Positions 1 to 8,029 of a stretch of 64,000 nt of DNA are shown here, piece after piece. Positions within the stretch are counted from its first letter, which is position 1; each line of letters begins with the position of its first letter. Location: NCBI RefSeq assembly GCF_003387075.1, contig NZ_QUMQ01000001.1:1364001-1428000 (forward strand). Direction: 5' to 3'. The stretch comes from Asanoa ferruginea (GTDB lineage Bacteria; Actinomycetota; Actinomycetes; Mycobacteriales; Micromonosporaceae). Made by a program: the position numbers and the translations under genes. The notes beneath the pieces are model-generated. The model searched no databases. It was not told where the DNA came from and worked only from the letters and a program-made list of their open reading frames with translations.

Positions 1-66
1 ACGGAACCGCTCGGTGAGCTCGGCGACGGCAGTGGCCTTGTCGGCCCGAACCGGCTTGTCCGCCAT
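1..66 (-). CDS. rplJ: 50S ribosomal protein L10, 5' end only
   Basis: The first 22 codons of a minus-strand gene run off the left edge and read MADKPVRADKATAVAELTER, the typical actinobacterial L10 N-terminus. L10 anchors the L7/L12 stalk to 23S rRNA. The ATG at 66 has a good ribosome-binding site (GGAGGG) just upstream. It is preceded by a leader typical of this gene, and rplA lies about 5 kb further upstream instead of next door. Confidence 0.9.
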   Translation of the reverse strand, partial: MADKPVRADKATAVAELTERFR

Positions 67-84
67 GTCCCTCCTTCCAAATGC

Positions 85-250
85 TCGAAGCTGGTTGGCT
101 CCGGCAAACGAAAACGCCCCGGCGCAGGGCGCACGGGGCGGGAGGCGACTTGGGGCCGCTGACTCACGAACCGTCCAGCCTGCGCGGGCCGCCCACGATT
201 TGCGGGGCCTTCGATCGCGCCTGACGGCACGATGACCAGCGGTCTCTGGT
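85..250 (-). promoter_or_regulatory. Probable L10 leader / attenuator upstream of rplJ
   Basis: The untranslated stretch before rplJ on the minus strand is structured. Between 116 and 139 a GC hairpin with GCCCCG and CGGGGC arms is followed by a T-rich run. Further upstream lies a segment of the kind found in actinobacterial L10 leaders. These leaders bind L10-L7/L12 and give autogenous control. The assignment rests on position and hairpin; a covariance-model search would settle it. Confidence 0.55.
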
Positions 251-295
251 GGAACTTCGTGTTGAAGGTTAGAGGCTAAAACTCAAAAACGCTAA

Positions 296-964
296 TCAGC
301 TCCTGGTACGACGCAGAAAGGCGTAAAAAGCCGTAACCACGGCCGACCAAGTTATGGCGTGAACGGAAAGGCCGAGAACGGACCCACTGCCGGGCTGGTC
401 CGCCAGGGTACGCGCGGCGGCCATCAGCGGCGGTGCGAGCCAGGGTGCCACGGAGCCGTTGAGGCCGAGCACGATCGCCAAGACGGAGCCGGTGACCAGC
501 ACGGCTATCCCGTACAACGTCGATCTTGTGACCGGCCGACTGGCCAGCGCGCCCAGCCCGACGGCCGCGACCAGGCTCGCGGCATGCGCCCAGGAGCCGA
601 GCGTGAGCCCGCGGCCCACGGGCCCTTCGATCCCGCCCATCAGCCAGGGCAGCCCCATCGCGAAGATCACCGTGGCGAGGCCGACGACGCCGGCGGCGAG
701 CAGCCCGGCGACCACCTCCCGGCGCAACCCCACGGCGGTCACGGCCAGCCGGCGCTGCACGTCGGGCTCGGTATCGAGGATCAGTTTGGCCTGCCAGGCG
801 ATCACCGGGAAGAGCGCGACGGCGGAGAACCCGTAGGCCTCGGCGGCCTCGGACTTGCCGCCGCCGTAGATGATGGCGACCACGACCAGGGTGCCGAGCA
901 GGCCGGGCAGCACCCGGCCGCTGCGCAGGAACCCGGTGAGCCGCATCCGGACCAACGCGCCCAT
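296..964 (-). CDS. ABC transporter permease (membrane subunit)
   Basis: A 222-residue hydrophobic protein with about six membrane segments spread over its length and a basic N-terminus, MGALVRMRLTGFLRSGR. It is probably the membrane subunit of the ABC exporter encoded immediately upstream. The start at 964 is chosen because it lies one base after the stop of the ATPase gene; a longer reading would overlap that gene. Its substrate is not evident. The pair lies divergently from a membrane protein/GntR pair, the usual layout of YtrA-type regulated exporters. Confidence 0.75.
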   Translation of the reverse strand: MGALVRMRLTGFLRSGRVLPGLLGTLVVVAIIYGGGKSEAAEAYGFSAVALFPVIAWQAKLILDTEPDVQRRLAVTAVGLRREVVAGLLAAGVVGLATVIFAMGLPWLMGGIEGPVGRGLTLGSWAHAASLVAAVGLGALASRPVTRSTLYGIAVLVTGSVLAIVLGLNGSVAPWLAPPLMAAARTLADQPGSGSVLGLSVHAITWSAVVTAFYAFLRRTRS

Positions 965-965
965 C

Positions 966-1709
966 TCAGACCGTCGCCTTCGGTGCCGCGGCGCGCACAC
1001 CGACCACGTCATGGCCGGCCTCGCGGAGGGCGGCGGCCGTCTGTGCCGCGGCGCCGGCTGCGACGGCTATCTCGATGATGGCGGTGCCCTCCTCGTCGGC
1101 GGCCGCGCCTTGTGCCACGGTGCCCTCGGCGACCGTCCAGGTGATGGCGCCGGGCAGCCGCCCGGTCTCGCCGCGGTGGTCGCTGACCAGAACGATGCCG
1201 CCCCGCTCCACGATCTCGGCGACGATGCCGGGCACCAGGTCACGCGCGGCGGCGTCGAGGCCCTCCCAGGGCTCGTCGAGCACCAGCAGCTTCGGATCCG
1301 GTGCCAGCGCCTGGGCGAGCCCGACCTTCTGGGCGGTGCCCTTGGACAGCTCGGCCAGCCGGGTGCCGCGATAGGGCGTGAGGCCCAGCCGCTCGACCCA
1401 GGTGTCGACCGCGGCGGCCGGATCGCCGACGCCGTGCAGCCGGGCCATCGAGGTGAGATAGCCGTCGACGGTGAACGGCTGGTCGGCCGGAAACCGCTCG
1501 GGCACCCATCCGACGGGCCGTGGCCGCTCGCTGACCACGCCCCGGCTGGGCTTCAACACACCGGCCGCGAGCTGGAGCAAGGTGGACTTGCCGGCCCCGT
1601 TGCGGCCGAGCACCACGATCGTGGCGCCAGGCGGCAGGTCAACGGAGACTTCGCGCAGGATCCACCGGCCAGCCCGCCCATAGCGGTAGGAAACGCCATC
1701 GAGACGCAC
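966..1709 (-). CDS. ABC transporter ATP-binding protein
   Basis: A 247-residue nucleotide-binding domain. It has Walker A GRNGAGKST near residue 37, the signature LSKGTAQKVGLAQAL, Walker B LLVLDEPWEGLD and the H-loop SDHR. These energise export through the permease that follows directly. The GTG start has GGAGAG eight bases upstream. The C-terminal 60 residues are Ala-rich and lack a known domain. A 24-bp palindrome lies in the divergent promoter region and probably serves the GntR regulator on the other strand. Confidence 0.9.
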   Translation of the reverse strand: MRLDGVSYRYGRAGRWILREVSVDLPPGATIVVLGRNGAGKSTLLQLAAGVLKPSRGVVSERPRPVGWVPERFPADQPFTVDGYLTSMARLHGVGDPAAAVDTWVERLGLTPYRGTRLAELSKGTAQKVGLAQALAPDPKLLVLDEPWEGLDAAARDLVPGIVAEIVERGGIVLVSDHRGETGRLPGAITWTVAEGTVAQGAAADEEGTAIIEIAVAAGAAAQTAAALREAGHDVVGVRAAAPKATV

Positions 1710-1748
1710 GCCGGTGACTCTCCCACGCGAAGCTGAGAAACGAAACCC

Positions 1749-1772
1749 CTTGCATCAAGGCCTTGATACAAG
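1749..1772. promoter_or_regulatory. Probable GntR operator in the divergent promoter
   Basis: A near-perfect 24-bp palindrome of the form CTTGcATCAAGG/CCTTGATaCAAG with one mismatched pair. It sits between the ABC operon (minus) and the membrane protein/GntR operon (plus). GntR proteins bind palindromes of this sort, so it is the best candidate for autoregulation of both transcripts. Confidence 0.55.
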
Positions 1773-1817
1773 TCGCGTCGAGTTGTCACAATCTCCTGAC
1801 ACAAACGAGGAGGATCG

Positions 1818-2579
1818 ATGGCAAGTCTTCTGCGCCTGGCCGGGGTGGCCGGCGGCCTGCTGGCCGCGGTTCTGCTGACACTCGGCCGCGAGCCGGGCCT
1901 CCGGGCGGTCTTCGCGGTGCCGGCGCTGGCTTTCTTTGTGGCGGCCGGGCTGCTGGCGGCCGACCGAACGGTGCCCCGCCCACCCGGGACGGGCATCCGC
2001 ACGGCCCGCCTGGCCCGCCGCCGGCTGCTCGACTACGTGCCCGTGGCTTCGACGGGCGGCGTGGTCCTGCTGACCGGCACCCTCACCGCCCTACTGGTGG
2101 CGACCAGCGCGGCGTCGACGCCGCACACATCCGCCACCACGACGGCGCCCTACGCCAACGACGGCCAACACATCGGCTGCCTGACGGGCGGCGTGCCGCA
2201 GTCCGGCCCATGGCCCGGCTGGTATTACGCCATCCCGATCGCCATCACGGTCTTCTTGGCGGCGGCGGCCGCGGTCGTGGCCCTCAGGCGGCTCGTCACC
2301 CGCCCGATCGAGGAGCCATACCGGCAAACCACCGCCCGCTCAGTGGTCGCGGGCCTGGGCCTGGTGGTCGCGGCACCATTGACCGGCGCGGCCTATTTCA
2401 CCTATTCGATCCTCGGCCAGCCCCTGGTCTGCGAGTCGCCGGCGATGCCCGAGGCCCGTCCGTGGCTGTTGACGCTCACCGTGCTGGCCCTGGCGGCGAC
2501 CATCGCTTACGCGGCGCGCCTGGTCGTACCCGGCACCGTCAACCCTGATCCACACCCGACACTCGCGACCGTCCGATGA
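1818..2579 (+). CDS. Multispanning membrane protein, unknown function
   Basis: A 253-residue protein with two hydrophobic hairpins at the N-terminus (residues about 5-55), then segments near 75-95, 145-170, 190-215 and 220-240. It has no motif I recognise. The ATG at 1818 has GAGGAGG upstream. Its last codons overlap the start of the GntR gene (ATGA), so the two are translationally coupled. By context it probably takes part in the same envelope or export function as the divergent ABC genes; this is inference only. Confidence 0.7.
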   Translation: MASLLRLAGVAGGLLAAVLLTLGREPGLRAVFAVPALAFFVAAGLLAADRTVPRPPGTGIRTARLARRRLLDYVPVASTGGVVLLTGTLTALLVATSAASTPHTSATTTAPYANDGQHIGCLTGGVPQSGPWPGWYYAIPIAITVFLAAAAAVVALRRLVTRPIEEPYRQTTARSVVAGLGLVVAAPLTGAAYFTYSILGQPLVCESPAMPEARPWLLTLTVLALAATIAYAARLVVPGTVNPDPHPTLATVR

Positions 2580-2959
2580 GCACACCGCCGCTGATCACCA
2601 TCGACCCAACCCAGCCGGTCCCGCCGTACGTGCAGATCCGCGACCAGATAGCCGACCTGATCGGCACCGGCGAACTGCCGGAAGGCACCCGCCTACCTCC
2701 GGTCCGCCAACTGGCCGCAGACCTTGGCCTGGCGACTGGAACGGTGGCGAGGGCTTACCAGGAGTTGGAGGCCACGGCGCATTTGACGACCCGGCGGGGC
2801 GGCGGCACCCGCGTTGCTCCTCAGCCCGGCGGGAGCCGCGACGCGATCGTCCGCCAACACGCGGCCGAGTTCGCGGCGACCATGCGCCGCCTGGGCGTCA
2901 CGCAGGCCGAAGCCACAGCGGCGGTCGAGGCCGCCTTCACACGTCGGGCCGAGGCTTAG
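2576..2959 (+). CDS. GntR-family transcriptional regulator, YtrA subfamily
   Basis: 127 residues. An N-terminal winged helix covers residues 10-80, with the GntR hallmarks PPYVQIRDQIADLI, GTRLPPVRQLAADLGLATGTVARAYQ split over the helix-turn-helix, and GGGTRV at the wing. A short C-terminal helical tail replaces the large effector domain of other GntR classes. This is the YtrA type, which usually represses a neighbouring ABC transporter operon. The 24-bp palindrome at 1749-1772 is a likely target. Confidence 0.88.
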   Translation: MSTPPLITIDPTQPVPPYVQIRDQIADLIGTGELPEGTRLPPVRQLAADLGLATGTVARAYQELEATAHLTTRRGGGTRVAPQPGGSRDAIVRQHAAEFAATMRRLGVTQAEATAAVEAAFTRRAEA

Positions 2960-3078
2960 GCCTTCATGGACGGTGACCCGGGTGGTGGGTCGCGCTGTTT
3001 CGACGGGTCGACGGGCTGCGGCCCACCCTCGGGCGGCCTACAAGGCCGAGGAGCAAGCACCTCGGATCCGGTGGTCGA

Positions 3079-3225
3079 TGATCGTTTGCAGCGGGCCTGC
3101 ACCGAACGGCCGGCTGTGCATGATCATGTGCAGCTCATCAACACCTGGTGCGGCGTGTCGTGCAGCTCCGGCACACATGATCACGCCGCAGGGTCGGAAT
3201 CATGCAGATCCGCTACAAACGATCA
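3079..3225. repeat. Imperfect long palindrome downstream of the GntR gene
   Basis: The outer arms TGATCGTTTGCAGCGG (3079-3094) and its inverse at 3210-3225 match at 15 of 16 positions. Inside them, TGATCATGTGC-type arms are inverted again. No open frame with coding character crosses the 2960-3315 gap, so it is best read as an intergenic palindromic element that can also act as a transcription stop for the GntR operon. Confidence 0.5.
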
Positions 3226-3315
3226 CGCATTCGACGCCTGACGCCGGCCGCCGCTCCGTCCCGCAGCGCCGCCGCTCCCCCGCCAAGCAGATCTAGGTAA
3301 ACAAATGTAGCTATA

Positions 3316-4403
3316 GGCGTAGTCAATTGCTGGTTGCAACACCACCTCGTTGTTGTGTGTGGAGGTGGGTATGGCATCACGGTTGTCTATGGCGGAGCGG
3401 GAAGAGATCGGGTTGGGTCGGGCCGGGGGTGAGTCGATTCGGTCGATCGCCCGGCGTCTTGGCAGGCAGCCTTCGACGGTGTCGCGTGAGGTGGGCCGGT
3501 TCGAGCGGTACGGGGAGCCGTATAAGCCGCGGGCGGCGGATTGGGCGGCGTGGCTGCGCCATCGCCGGCCGCGGCGGCCTGCCAAGCTGGTCATCAACGC
3601 TGAGCTGCGGTCGGTGGTGGTGGCGGGGTTGCGGCGGCGGTACTCGCCGCGGCAGCTGGCCGCCCGGCTGCGGATCGATCATCCCGACCGGTCGGAGATG
3701 TGGGTGTCGCACGAGACGATCTATCAGGCGATCTATCTGCAGGCCCGCGGGAACCTACGCGCGGACCTGTCCCGGCAGGTCGCGCTGCGGTCCGGTCGAG
3801 CCGCCCGCCGACCCCGGGCGGTCGCGGGTGGGGCGGTGCGGTCGAGTCGGGCCTGGCTGGGGTTGAACATTGCGGCCCGCCCCGCGGAGGTCGCGGATCG
3901 GGCGGTGCCCGGGCATTGGGAGGGTGACCTTTTGGAGGGGACCCGCCGCCGCGGGTCGGGTGGCTCGGCGATCGCGACCCTGGTGGAGCGGCATACCCGG
4001 TTCGTGATCCTGGTCGCCCTGCCCGACGGGAAGGTCTCCGAGCATGTCGTGGCCCGCCTGGCGACCGCGATGGCCTGGCTCCCGGAGCGGCTGCGCGCGT
4101 CGCTGACCTGGGACCAGGGCAGCGAAATGGCGCTACACGCCCGGTTCAGCATCGCGACGGGCTGCCCGGTCTACTTCTGCGACCCACACAGCCCCTGGCA
4201 ACGCGGCAGCAACGAGAACACCAACGGCCTGCTCCGCCAGTACTTCCCGAAAGGGATCTTCGACTTCACCACCATCGACCAGACCGGCCTGGACGCCGTC
4301 GCCGACGAACTCAACGACCGACCCCGCATGACCCTGGGCTGGGCCAAGCCGAGTGAGAAGATGGCCCAACTACTCGGTGTTGCAACCACCAGTTGACCCC
4401 GCC
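3316..4403 (+). mobile_element. IS30-family insertion sequence, apparently complete
   Basis: The element is 1,088 bp with 28-bp terminal inverted repeats that differ at four positions. The left end starts GGCGTAGTCAATTGCTGG and the right end, inverted, starts GGCGGGGTCAACTGGTGG; both continue TTGCAACACC. It is bounded by a 3-bp direct repeat ATA (3313-3315 and 4404-4406), the size expected for this family. It holds one intact transposase gene and sits between convergent genes. Confidence 0.85.
3371..4396 (+). CDS. IS30-family transposase
   Basis: 341 residues. An N-terminal helix-turn-helix (ESIRSIARRLGRQPSTVSRE) recognises the terminal repeats. The DDE catalytic core shows HWEGDLLEG (first Asp), LTWDQGSEM (second Asp) and WQRGSNENTNGLLRQYFPKG (Glu), the IS30 signature. 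The ATG at 3371 has GGAGG five bases upstream. No frameshift or stop interrupts it, so the element may still be active. The gene stops within the right terminal repeat. Confidence 0.95.
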   Translation: MASRLSMAEREEIGLGRAGGESIRSIARRLGRQPSTVSREVGRFERYGEPYKPRAADWAAWLRHRRPRRPAKLVINAELRSVVVAGLRRRYSPRQLAARLRIDHPDRSEMWVSHETIYQAIYLQARGNLRADLSRQVALRSGRAARRPRAVAGGAVRSSRAWLGLNIAARPAEVADRAVPGHWEGDLLEGTRRRGSGGSAIATLVERHTRFVILVALPDGKVSEHVVARLATAMAWLPERLRASLTWDQGSEMALHARFSIATGCPVYFCDPHSPWQRGSNENTNGLLRQYFPKGIFDFTTIDQTGLDAVADELNDRPRMTLGWAKPSEKMAQLLGVATTS

Positions 4404-4650
4404 ATAGCAGCAATTTCTTTCCTAGATCTCCCCGCGGATCGGTCCGACCGGCGTGGCGGCCCCGACACGCCGAGGCGGCGGCGCCACCCGGCGCGGTTTT
4501 TCGAGGCCGCACCGCTCAAGGCCCCGCCGCGCGGAGGCGACGGCATAACGAGCGGGTGATGGTGGCTGGGAGAACGTGACGGCGAAGCCGCGCAATCGCC
4601 GCACACCGCAAGCACCGTCAAACAGAAACCACACCGCAGCCGCAACCTAG

Positions 4651-4791
4651 GGGCGGATCTCCTCGTCGGGCGTAGCCCACAAACCAGGATCTCCGGATGG
4701 GGACAAGGTGGAGCGCCCCACCGGACGAACGACCTTGTCCCCATCCGGAGATCCTGGTGCCCTAAGCGAAGCCCGACGAGGAGATCCGCCC
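4651..4791. repeat. Long inverted repeat (about 60-bp arms)
   Basis: Inner arms 4683-4709 and 4732-4758 are perfect 27-bp inverses (ACCAGGATCTCCGGATGGGG and so on). Outer arms 4651-4671 and 4771-4791 are perfect 21-bp inverses (GGGCGGATCTCCTCGTCGGG and so on). An unmatched stretch of about 11-12 bases separates the two blocks, and the loop is 22 bases. It lies in the 4404-5241 gap between IS30 and the rplA terminator. No coding content is credible here; long open frames on both strands are products of the GC-rich repeats. Confidence 0.85.
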
Positions 4792-4799
4792 TTCCCGGC

Positions 4800-5090
4800 A
4801 TCTTCTTCGAGCGGCCGGGGCCGGGGCAGCGCCCCGGTGGGGTCCGGGGCAAAGCCCCGGGGTCCCGTCGCAGCGCACCGTCGGGGGTGCGGGGCAAAGC
4901 CCGGGCGGTCCGGGGCAGCACCCCTGTGGGGTTGGCAGCGCACCCGATGGGGCCGGCGCCGCGCCCCGGCGGGGGTGCGGGGCAAGCCCGGGCGGTCCAG
5001 GCGCAGCTCCCCGGTGGGGTTGGCGCAGCTCCCCGGTGGGGTTGGCGCAGCGCCTCGGTGGGTCCGGGGCAAAGCCCCGGAAAGGGGCAA
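4800..5090. repeat. GC-rich short repeats
   Basis: A block of related units follows the long inverted repeat. Small palindromes of the type CCGGGGCAAAGCCCCGG occur near 4846, 4888 (degenerate), 4975 (degenerate) and 5069. A 22-bp unit, GCGCAGCTCCCCGGTGGGGT plus TG, is repeated exactly at 5001-5022 and 5023-5044, with a diverged third copy after it. This looks like expanded intergenic repeat DNA rather than a gene. Confidence 0.7.
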
Positions 5091-5188
5091 GGGGCAAGGC
5101 CCCAAGAACCAACCGCGGACCAGGCAAGCGAAGCGAAGGCGGAGCGATCCCCGGCGGGAGCGACGGTCGCACCCACGACGACCCGGGA

Positions 5189-5226
5189 AAACAAAAAAGC
5201 CCGCCACCCCCGAAGGGGTGACGGGC
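5189..5226 (-). terminator. Rho-independent terminator after rplA
   Basis: On the minus strand a 12-bp stem (one mismatch) with a TTCG loop at 5199-5226 is followed by TTTTTTGTTTT. It lies 15 bases after the rplA stop. It explains how the secE-rplA transcript ends before the accessory stretch and implies that rplJ has its own promoter. Confidence 0.88.
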
Positions 5227-5241
5227 TTTCGAGAAAAGAGC

Positions 5242-5955
5242 TCAGCCCTCAGTCTCGCGGAAGTTCTTCACGATGTTGGGGTCGACCGGAACGCCCGGCC
5301 CCATGGTGGTCGTGAAGACGACCTTGCGGAGGTATTTGCCCTTGGCCGCCGACGGCTTGGCGCGCAGGACCTCGTCGAGGACCGCGGCGTAGTTGTCGAC
5401 CAGCTGCTCCTCGGAGAACGAGGCCTTGCCGATGATCAGGTGCAGGTTGGAGTGCTTGTCGACGCGGAAGGTGATCTTTCCGCCCTTGATGTCGGAGACG
5501 GCCTTGGTCACGTCCATGGTGACCGTGCCGGTCTTCGGGTTCGGCATGAGGCCGCGCGGGCCCAGGATCCGCGCGATCCGGCCGATCTTGGCCATCTGGT
5601 CCGGCGTGGCGATCGCCGCGTCGAAGTCGAGCCAGCCCTCTTGGATGCGGGCGACCAGTTCGTCGGAGCCGACCTCGTCGGCGCCGGCGGCGACGGCCTC
5701 GTCGGCCTTGGCGCCGGCCGCGAACACGATCACGCGGGCGGTCTTGCCGGTGCCGTGCGGCAGGTTGACCGTGCCGCGGACCATCTGGTCAGCCTTGCGG
5801 GGGTCGACGCCGAGGCGCATCGCGACCTCGACGGTCGGGTCGAACTTGACCGTGGTGGAGCCCTTGGTGAGCTTGACGGCCTCCGACGGGGTGTAGAGCT
5901 TGTCCCGGTCGATCTGCTCAGCCGCCTTGCGGTAGCTCTTGCTGCGCTGTGCCAT
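5242..5955 (-). CDS. rplA: 50S ribosomal protein L1
   Basis: A 237-residue protein of normal length. It carries the L1 signatures [17 protein letters not shown] and [14 protein letters not shown] and an N-terminus [20 protein letters not shown] typical of actinobacteria. L1 binds 23S rRNA at the mobile stalk and represses its own operon. The ATG has AGGAG nine bases upstream and follows rplK by 62 bases. A strong terminator closes the transcript. Confidence 0.97.
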   Translation of the reverse strand: MAQRSKSYRKAAEQIDRDKLYTPSEAVKLTKGSTTVKFDPTVEVAMRLGVDPRKADQMVRGTVNLPHGTGKTARVIVFAAGAKADEAVAAGADEVGSDELVARIQEGWLDFDAAIATPDQMAKIGRIARILGPRGLMPNPKTGTVTMDVTKAVSDIKGGKITFRVDKHSNLHLIIGKASFSEEQLVDNYAAVLDEVLRAKPSAAKGKYLRKVVFTTTMGPGVPVDPNIVKNFRETEG

Positions 5956-6017
5956 ATCTGTCTATCTCCTGTGGTAGTTGGCGGGCCCCGTCACCGGCGG
6001 CCCTCCCACGAACTAAG

Positions 6018-6449
6018 TCAGTCGCGGACCGTGATGCCCATCGACCGGGCGGTGCCGGCGATGATCCGCTGGGCCTGCTCGATGTCGTTGGCGTTGAGGT
6101 CCGACATCTTGCGCTCGGCGATCTCACGGAGCTGGTCGCGGGTTACCGAGCCGACCTTCGCCGACTGCGGGGTGCCCGAGCCCTTGGCCACGCCAGCGGC
6201 CTTGATCAGCAGGCGGGCGGCGGGCGGGGTCTTCAGCACGAAGGTGAAGGTGCGGTCTTCGTAGACGCTGATCTCCGCCGGCACGATGTCGCCGCGCTGG
6301 GCTTCGGTCTCCTTGTTGTATTGCTTGCAGAACTCCATGATGTTGACGCCGTGCTGACCCAGCGCGGGGCCAACCGGCGGCGCGGGGGTCGCCTGACCCG
6401 CCGGCAGCTGCAGCGTGAAGGTCTTGACGAGCTTCTTCTTCGGAGGCAT
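6018..6449 (-). CDS. rplK: 50S ribosomal protein L11
   Basis: 143 residues, full length. It has the N-terminal [33 protein letters not shown] region that binds the GTPase centre and thiostrepton, split here only for description, and the C-terminal RNA-binding part ending [12 protein letters not shown]. It belongs to the secE-nusG-rplK-rplA transcript. The ATG is preceded by GGAAGAG. Nothing is unusual. Confidence 0.97.
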   Translation of the reverse strand: MPPKKKLVKTFTLQLPAGQATPAPPVGPALGQHGVNIMEFCKQYNKETEAQRGDIVPAEISVYEDRTFTFVLKTPPAARLLIKAAGVAKGSGTPQSAKVGSVTRDQLREIAERKMSDLNANDIEQAQRIIAGTARSMGITVRD

Positions 6450-6553
6450 GTCTCTTCCTGGGCTTGATGGACTCTCGGCCGGGGATGTGCCACGGCACGC
6501 GCACGGTCAAGCGCGGCCCCGGCGGGCCGACGTACAAGCGTAACTCAGCGGTT

Positions 6554-7318
6554 TTAGATCTTCGCGACCTGGTTGAAGTTGAGCTCCACCGGCGTCTCCC
6601 GACCGAAGATCGAGACGAGCACCTTGAGCTTCTGCTGGTCAGCGTTGATCTCGCTGATCGTTGCCGGCAGCGACGCGAACGCGCCGTCGGTGACCGTGAC
6701 CGAGTCGCCGACCTCGAAGTCGAGGACCTTGATCTCGACCTTGGCCTTCTTGGTCTGCTCGGTCTCGACAGCCGGCGCCAACCACTTGAGCACCTCGTCG
6801 AGCGACAGCGGTGCGGGGCGGTCGGCCCGGTCGGTGGCGCCGACGAAGCCGGTGACCCCAGGCGTGTTGCGCACGCAGGAGTAGGACTCCGGCGTCAGCT
6901 CCAACCGGACCAGGATGTAGCCCGGGAAGACCTTGTTCTGCACCTGGAGGCGCTTGCCGTTCTTGACCTCGACCTCTTCGCGGGTCGGCACTTCGACCTG
7001 GAAGATGAACTCCTCCATGTCGAGGCTGGTGATCCGGGTCTCGAGGTTGGTCTTGACCTTGTTTTCGTAGCCGGCGTAGGAGTGCACGACATACCAGTCG
7101 CCGGGCGCGTAGCGCAGCTTCTGCCGCAGCTCGGCAACCGGGTCGTAGTCGTCGTCGGGCTCGACCAGCGCGGTCTCGTCGCCGGCCTCGCCGGTCTCGC
7201 TGTCACTGGTCTCGGTGTCGCCGGTCGCGGCCTCGATCGAACCGTCGGTGTCCGCCGTGGCCACCGACGACTGCTCGTCGATGATCTCGCCGGTCTCGTC
7301 GTACTCAGGCACGCTCAT
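6554..7318 (-). CDS. nusG: Transcription termination/antitermination protein NusG
   Basis: 254 residues. An acidic actinobacterial N-terminal extension (about 70 residues rich in Asp, Glu and Thr) precedes the NGN domain, which contains [20 protein letters not shown]. The KOW domain follows, with [21 protein letters not shown]. NusG binds RNA polymerase and couples it to Rho or ribosomes. It lies between secE and rplK, as is usual. Confidence 0.97.
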   Translation of the reverse strand: MSVPEYDETGEIIDEQSSVATADTDGSIEAATGDTETSDSETGEAGDETALVEPDDDYDPVAELRQKLRYAPGDWYVVHSYAGYENKVKTNLETRITSLDMEEFIFQVEVPTREEVEVKNGKRLQVQNKVFPGYILVRLELTPESYSCVRNTPGVTGFVGATDRADRPAPLSLDEVLKWLAPAVETEQTKKAKVEIKVLDFEVGDSVTVTDGAFASLPATISEINADQQKLKVLVSIFGRETPVELNFNQVAKI

Positions 7319-7369
7319 TCACTTCCGTCTGTTTGTGGCCGGGACCGCCGGCCAATGCCGCTTGTCGCC

Positions 7370-7753
7370 TCAGTTGCCGAAGACCGCGAGAACGCCCTTG
7401 GCGAACCCGTAGTCGAGGACGGCCACGATCGACAGCATCACCGCGACGAACACGACGACGACCGCGGTGTAGGTCAGCAGTTCCTTGCGGGTCGGCCAGA
7501 TGACCTTACGCAGCTCTGCGACCACCTCGCGGAAGAACCGGGCGATCCGCCCAAAGAACCCCACGCGGCCGGTTTCGGTGCGCTTGCTCGTGCTCTCACC
7601 GGTCTTGGCGACGCGGGAGCGCGTTGCGGTGCCGCCCCGGGATACCGGCTCGTCTTCGTCGTCGGTGGCGTCGTCGTCGACAGCGTCGTCGAACGCCTCG
7701 TCGTCAAGGCGTTCGTCGGCGAACTCGTCGTCGCGCCGATTTTTTTCGGCCAC
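7370..7753 (-). CDS. secE: Preprotein translocase subunit SecE
   Basis: 127 residues from a GTG at 7753, chosen because GGAGGG lies four to five bases upstream; the longer reading would run toward the tRNA-Trp gene. An Asp-rich N-terminal half precedes the conserved amphipathic helix FREVVAELRKVIWPTRKELL and a single membrane segment ending in GVLAVFGN. SecE clamps the SecY channel. It is co-oriented with nusG 51 bases downstream. Confidence 0.93.
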   Translation of the reverse strand: MAEKNRRDDEFADERLDDEAFDDAVDDDATDDEDEPVSRGGTATRSRVAKTGESTSKRTETGRVGFFGRIARFFREVVAELRKVIWPTRKELLTYTAVVVVFVAVMLSIVAVLDYGFAKGVLAVFGN

Positions 7754-7875
7754 TTCGCCCTCCGTCGCGGTCGTGGAACTTCGGTCACGCCGACCTTCGC
7801 GGCTCCGTGGGGCCGGGCATCGCCGGTGGGCGCTGCTCGGCCGTGCCATTCTCGGAGCCGGTCAGGCCATAGGCG

Positions 7876-7948
<73 letters not shown>

Positions 7949-8029
7949 TTGCGGAGTGCAACCCTACGAGCGCAAGCAGCGTCGTAGGAGTCACGGACCC
8001 CACGGCGGACCAGTGTACGGGTAGCCGAC

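Larger units (their letters stand above)
3289..4429. repeat. Palindromic element interrupted by IS30
   Basis: The left flank of the insertion (3289-3315, starting AGATCTAGG) and its right flank (4404-4429, ending CCTAGATCT) are imperfect inverse copies. Joining them with one copy of the duplicated ATA restores a hairpin with the centre GCTATAGC. An intact relative with the same AATCTAGGTAAA arm start and the same centre is at 59614-59659. The insertion therefore hit the exact centre of the symmetry. Confidence 0.65.

Noticed and set aside
4370-5207. Several long frames on both strands over the GC-rich repeats
   Set aside because: They read as Gly/Ala/Pro/Arg repeats produced by the repeated DNA, lack start signals and agree with no family.
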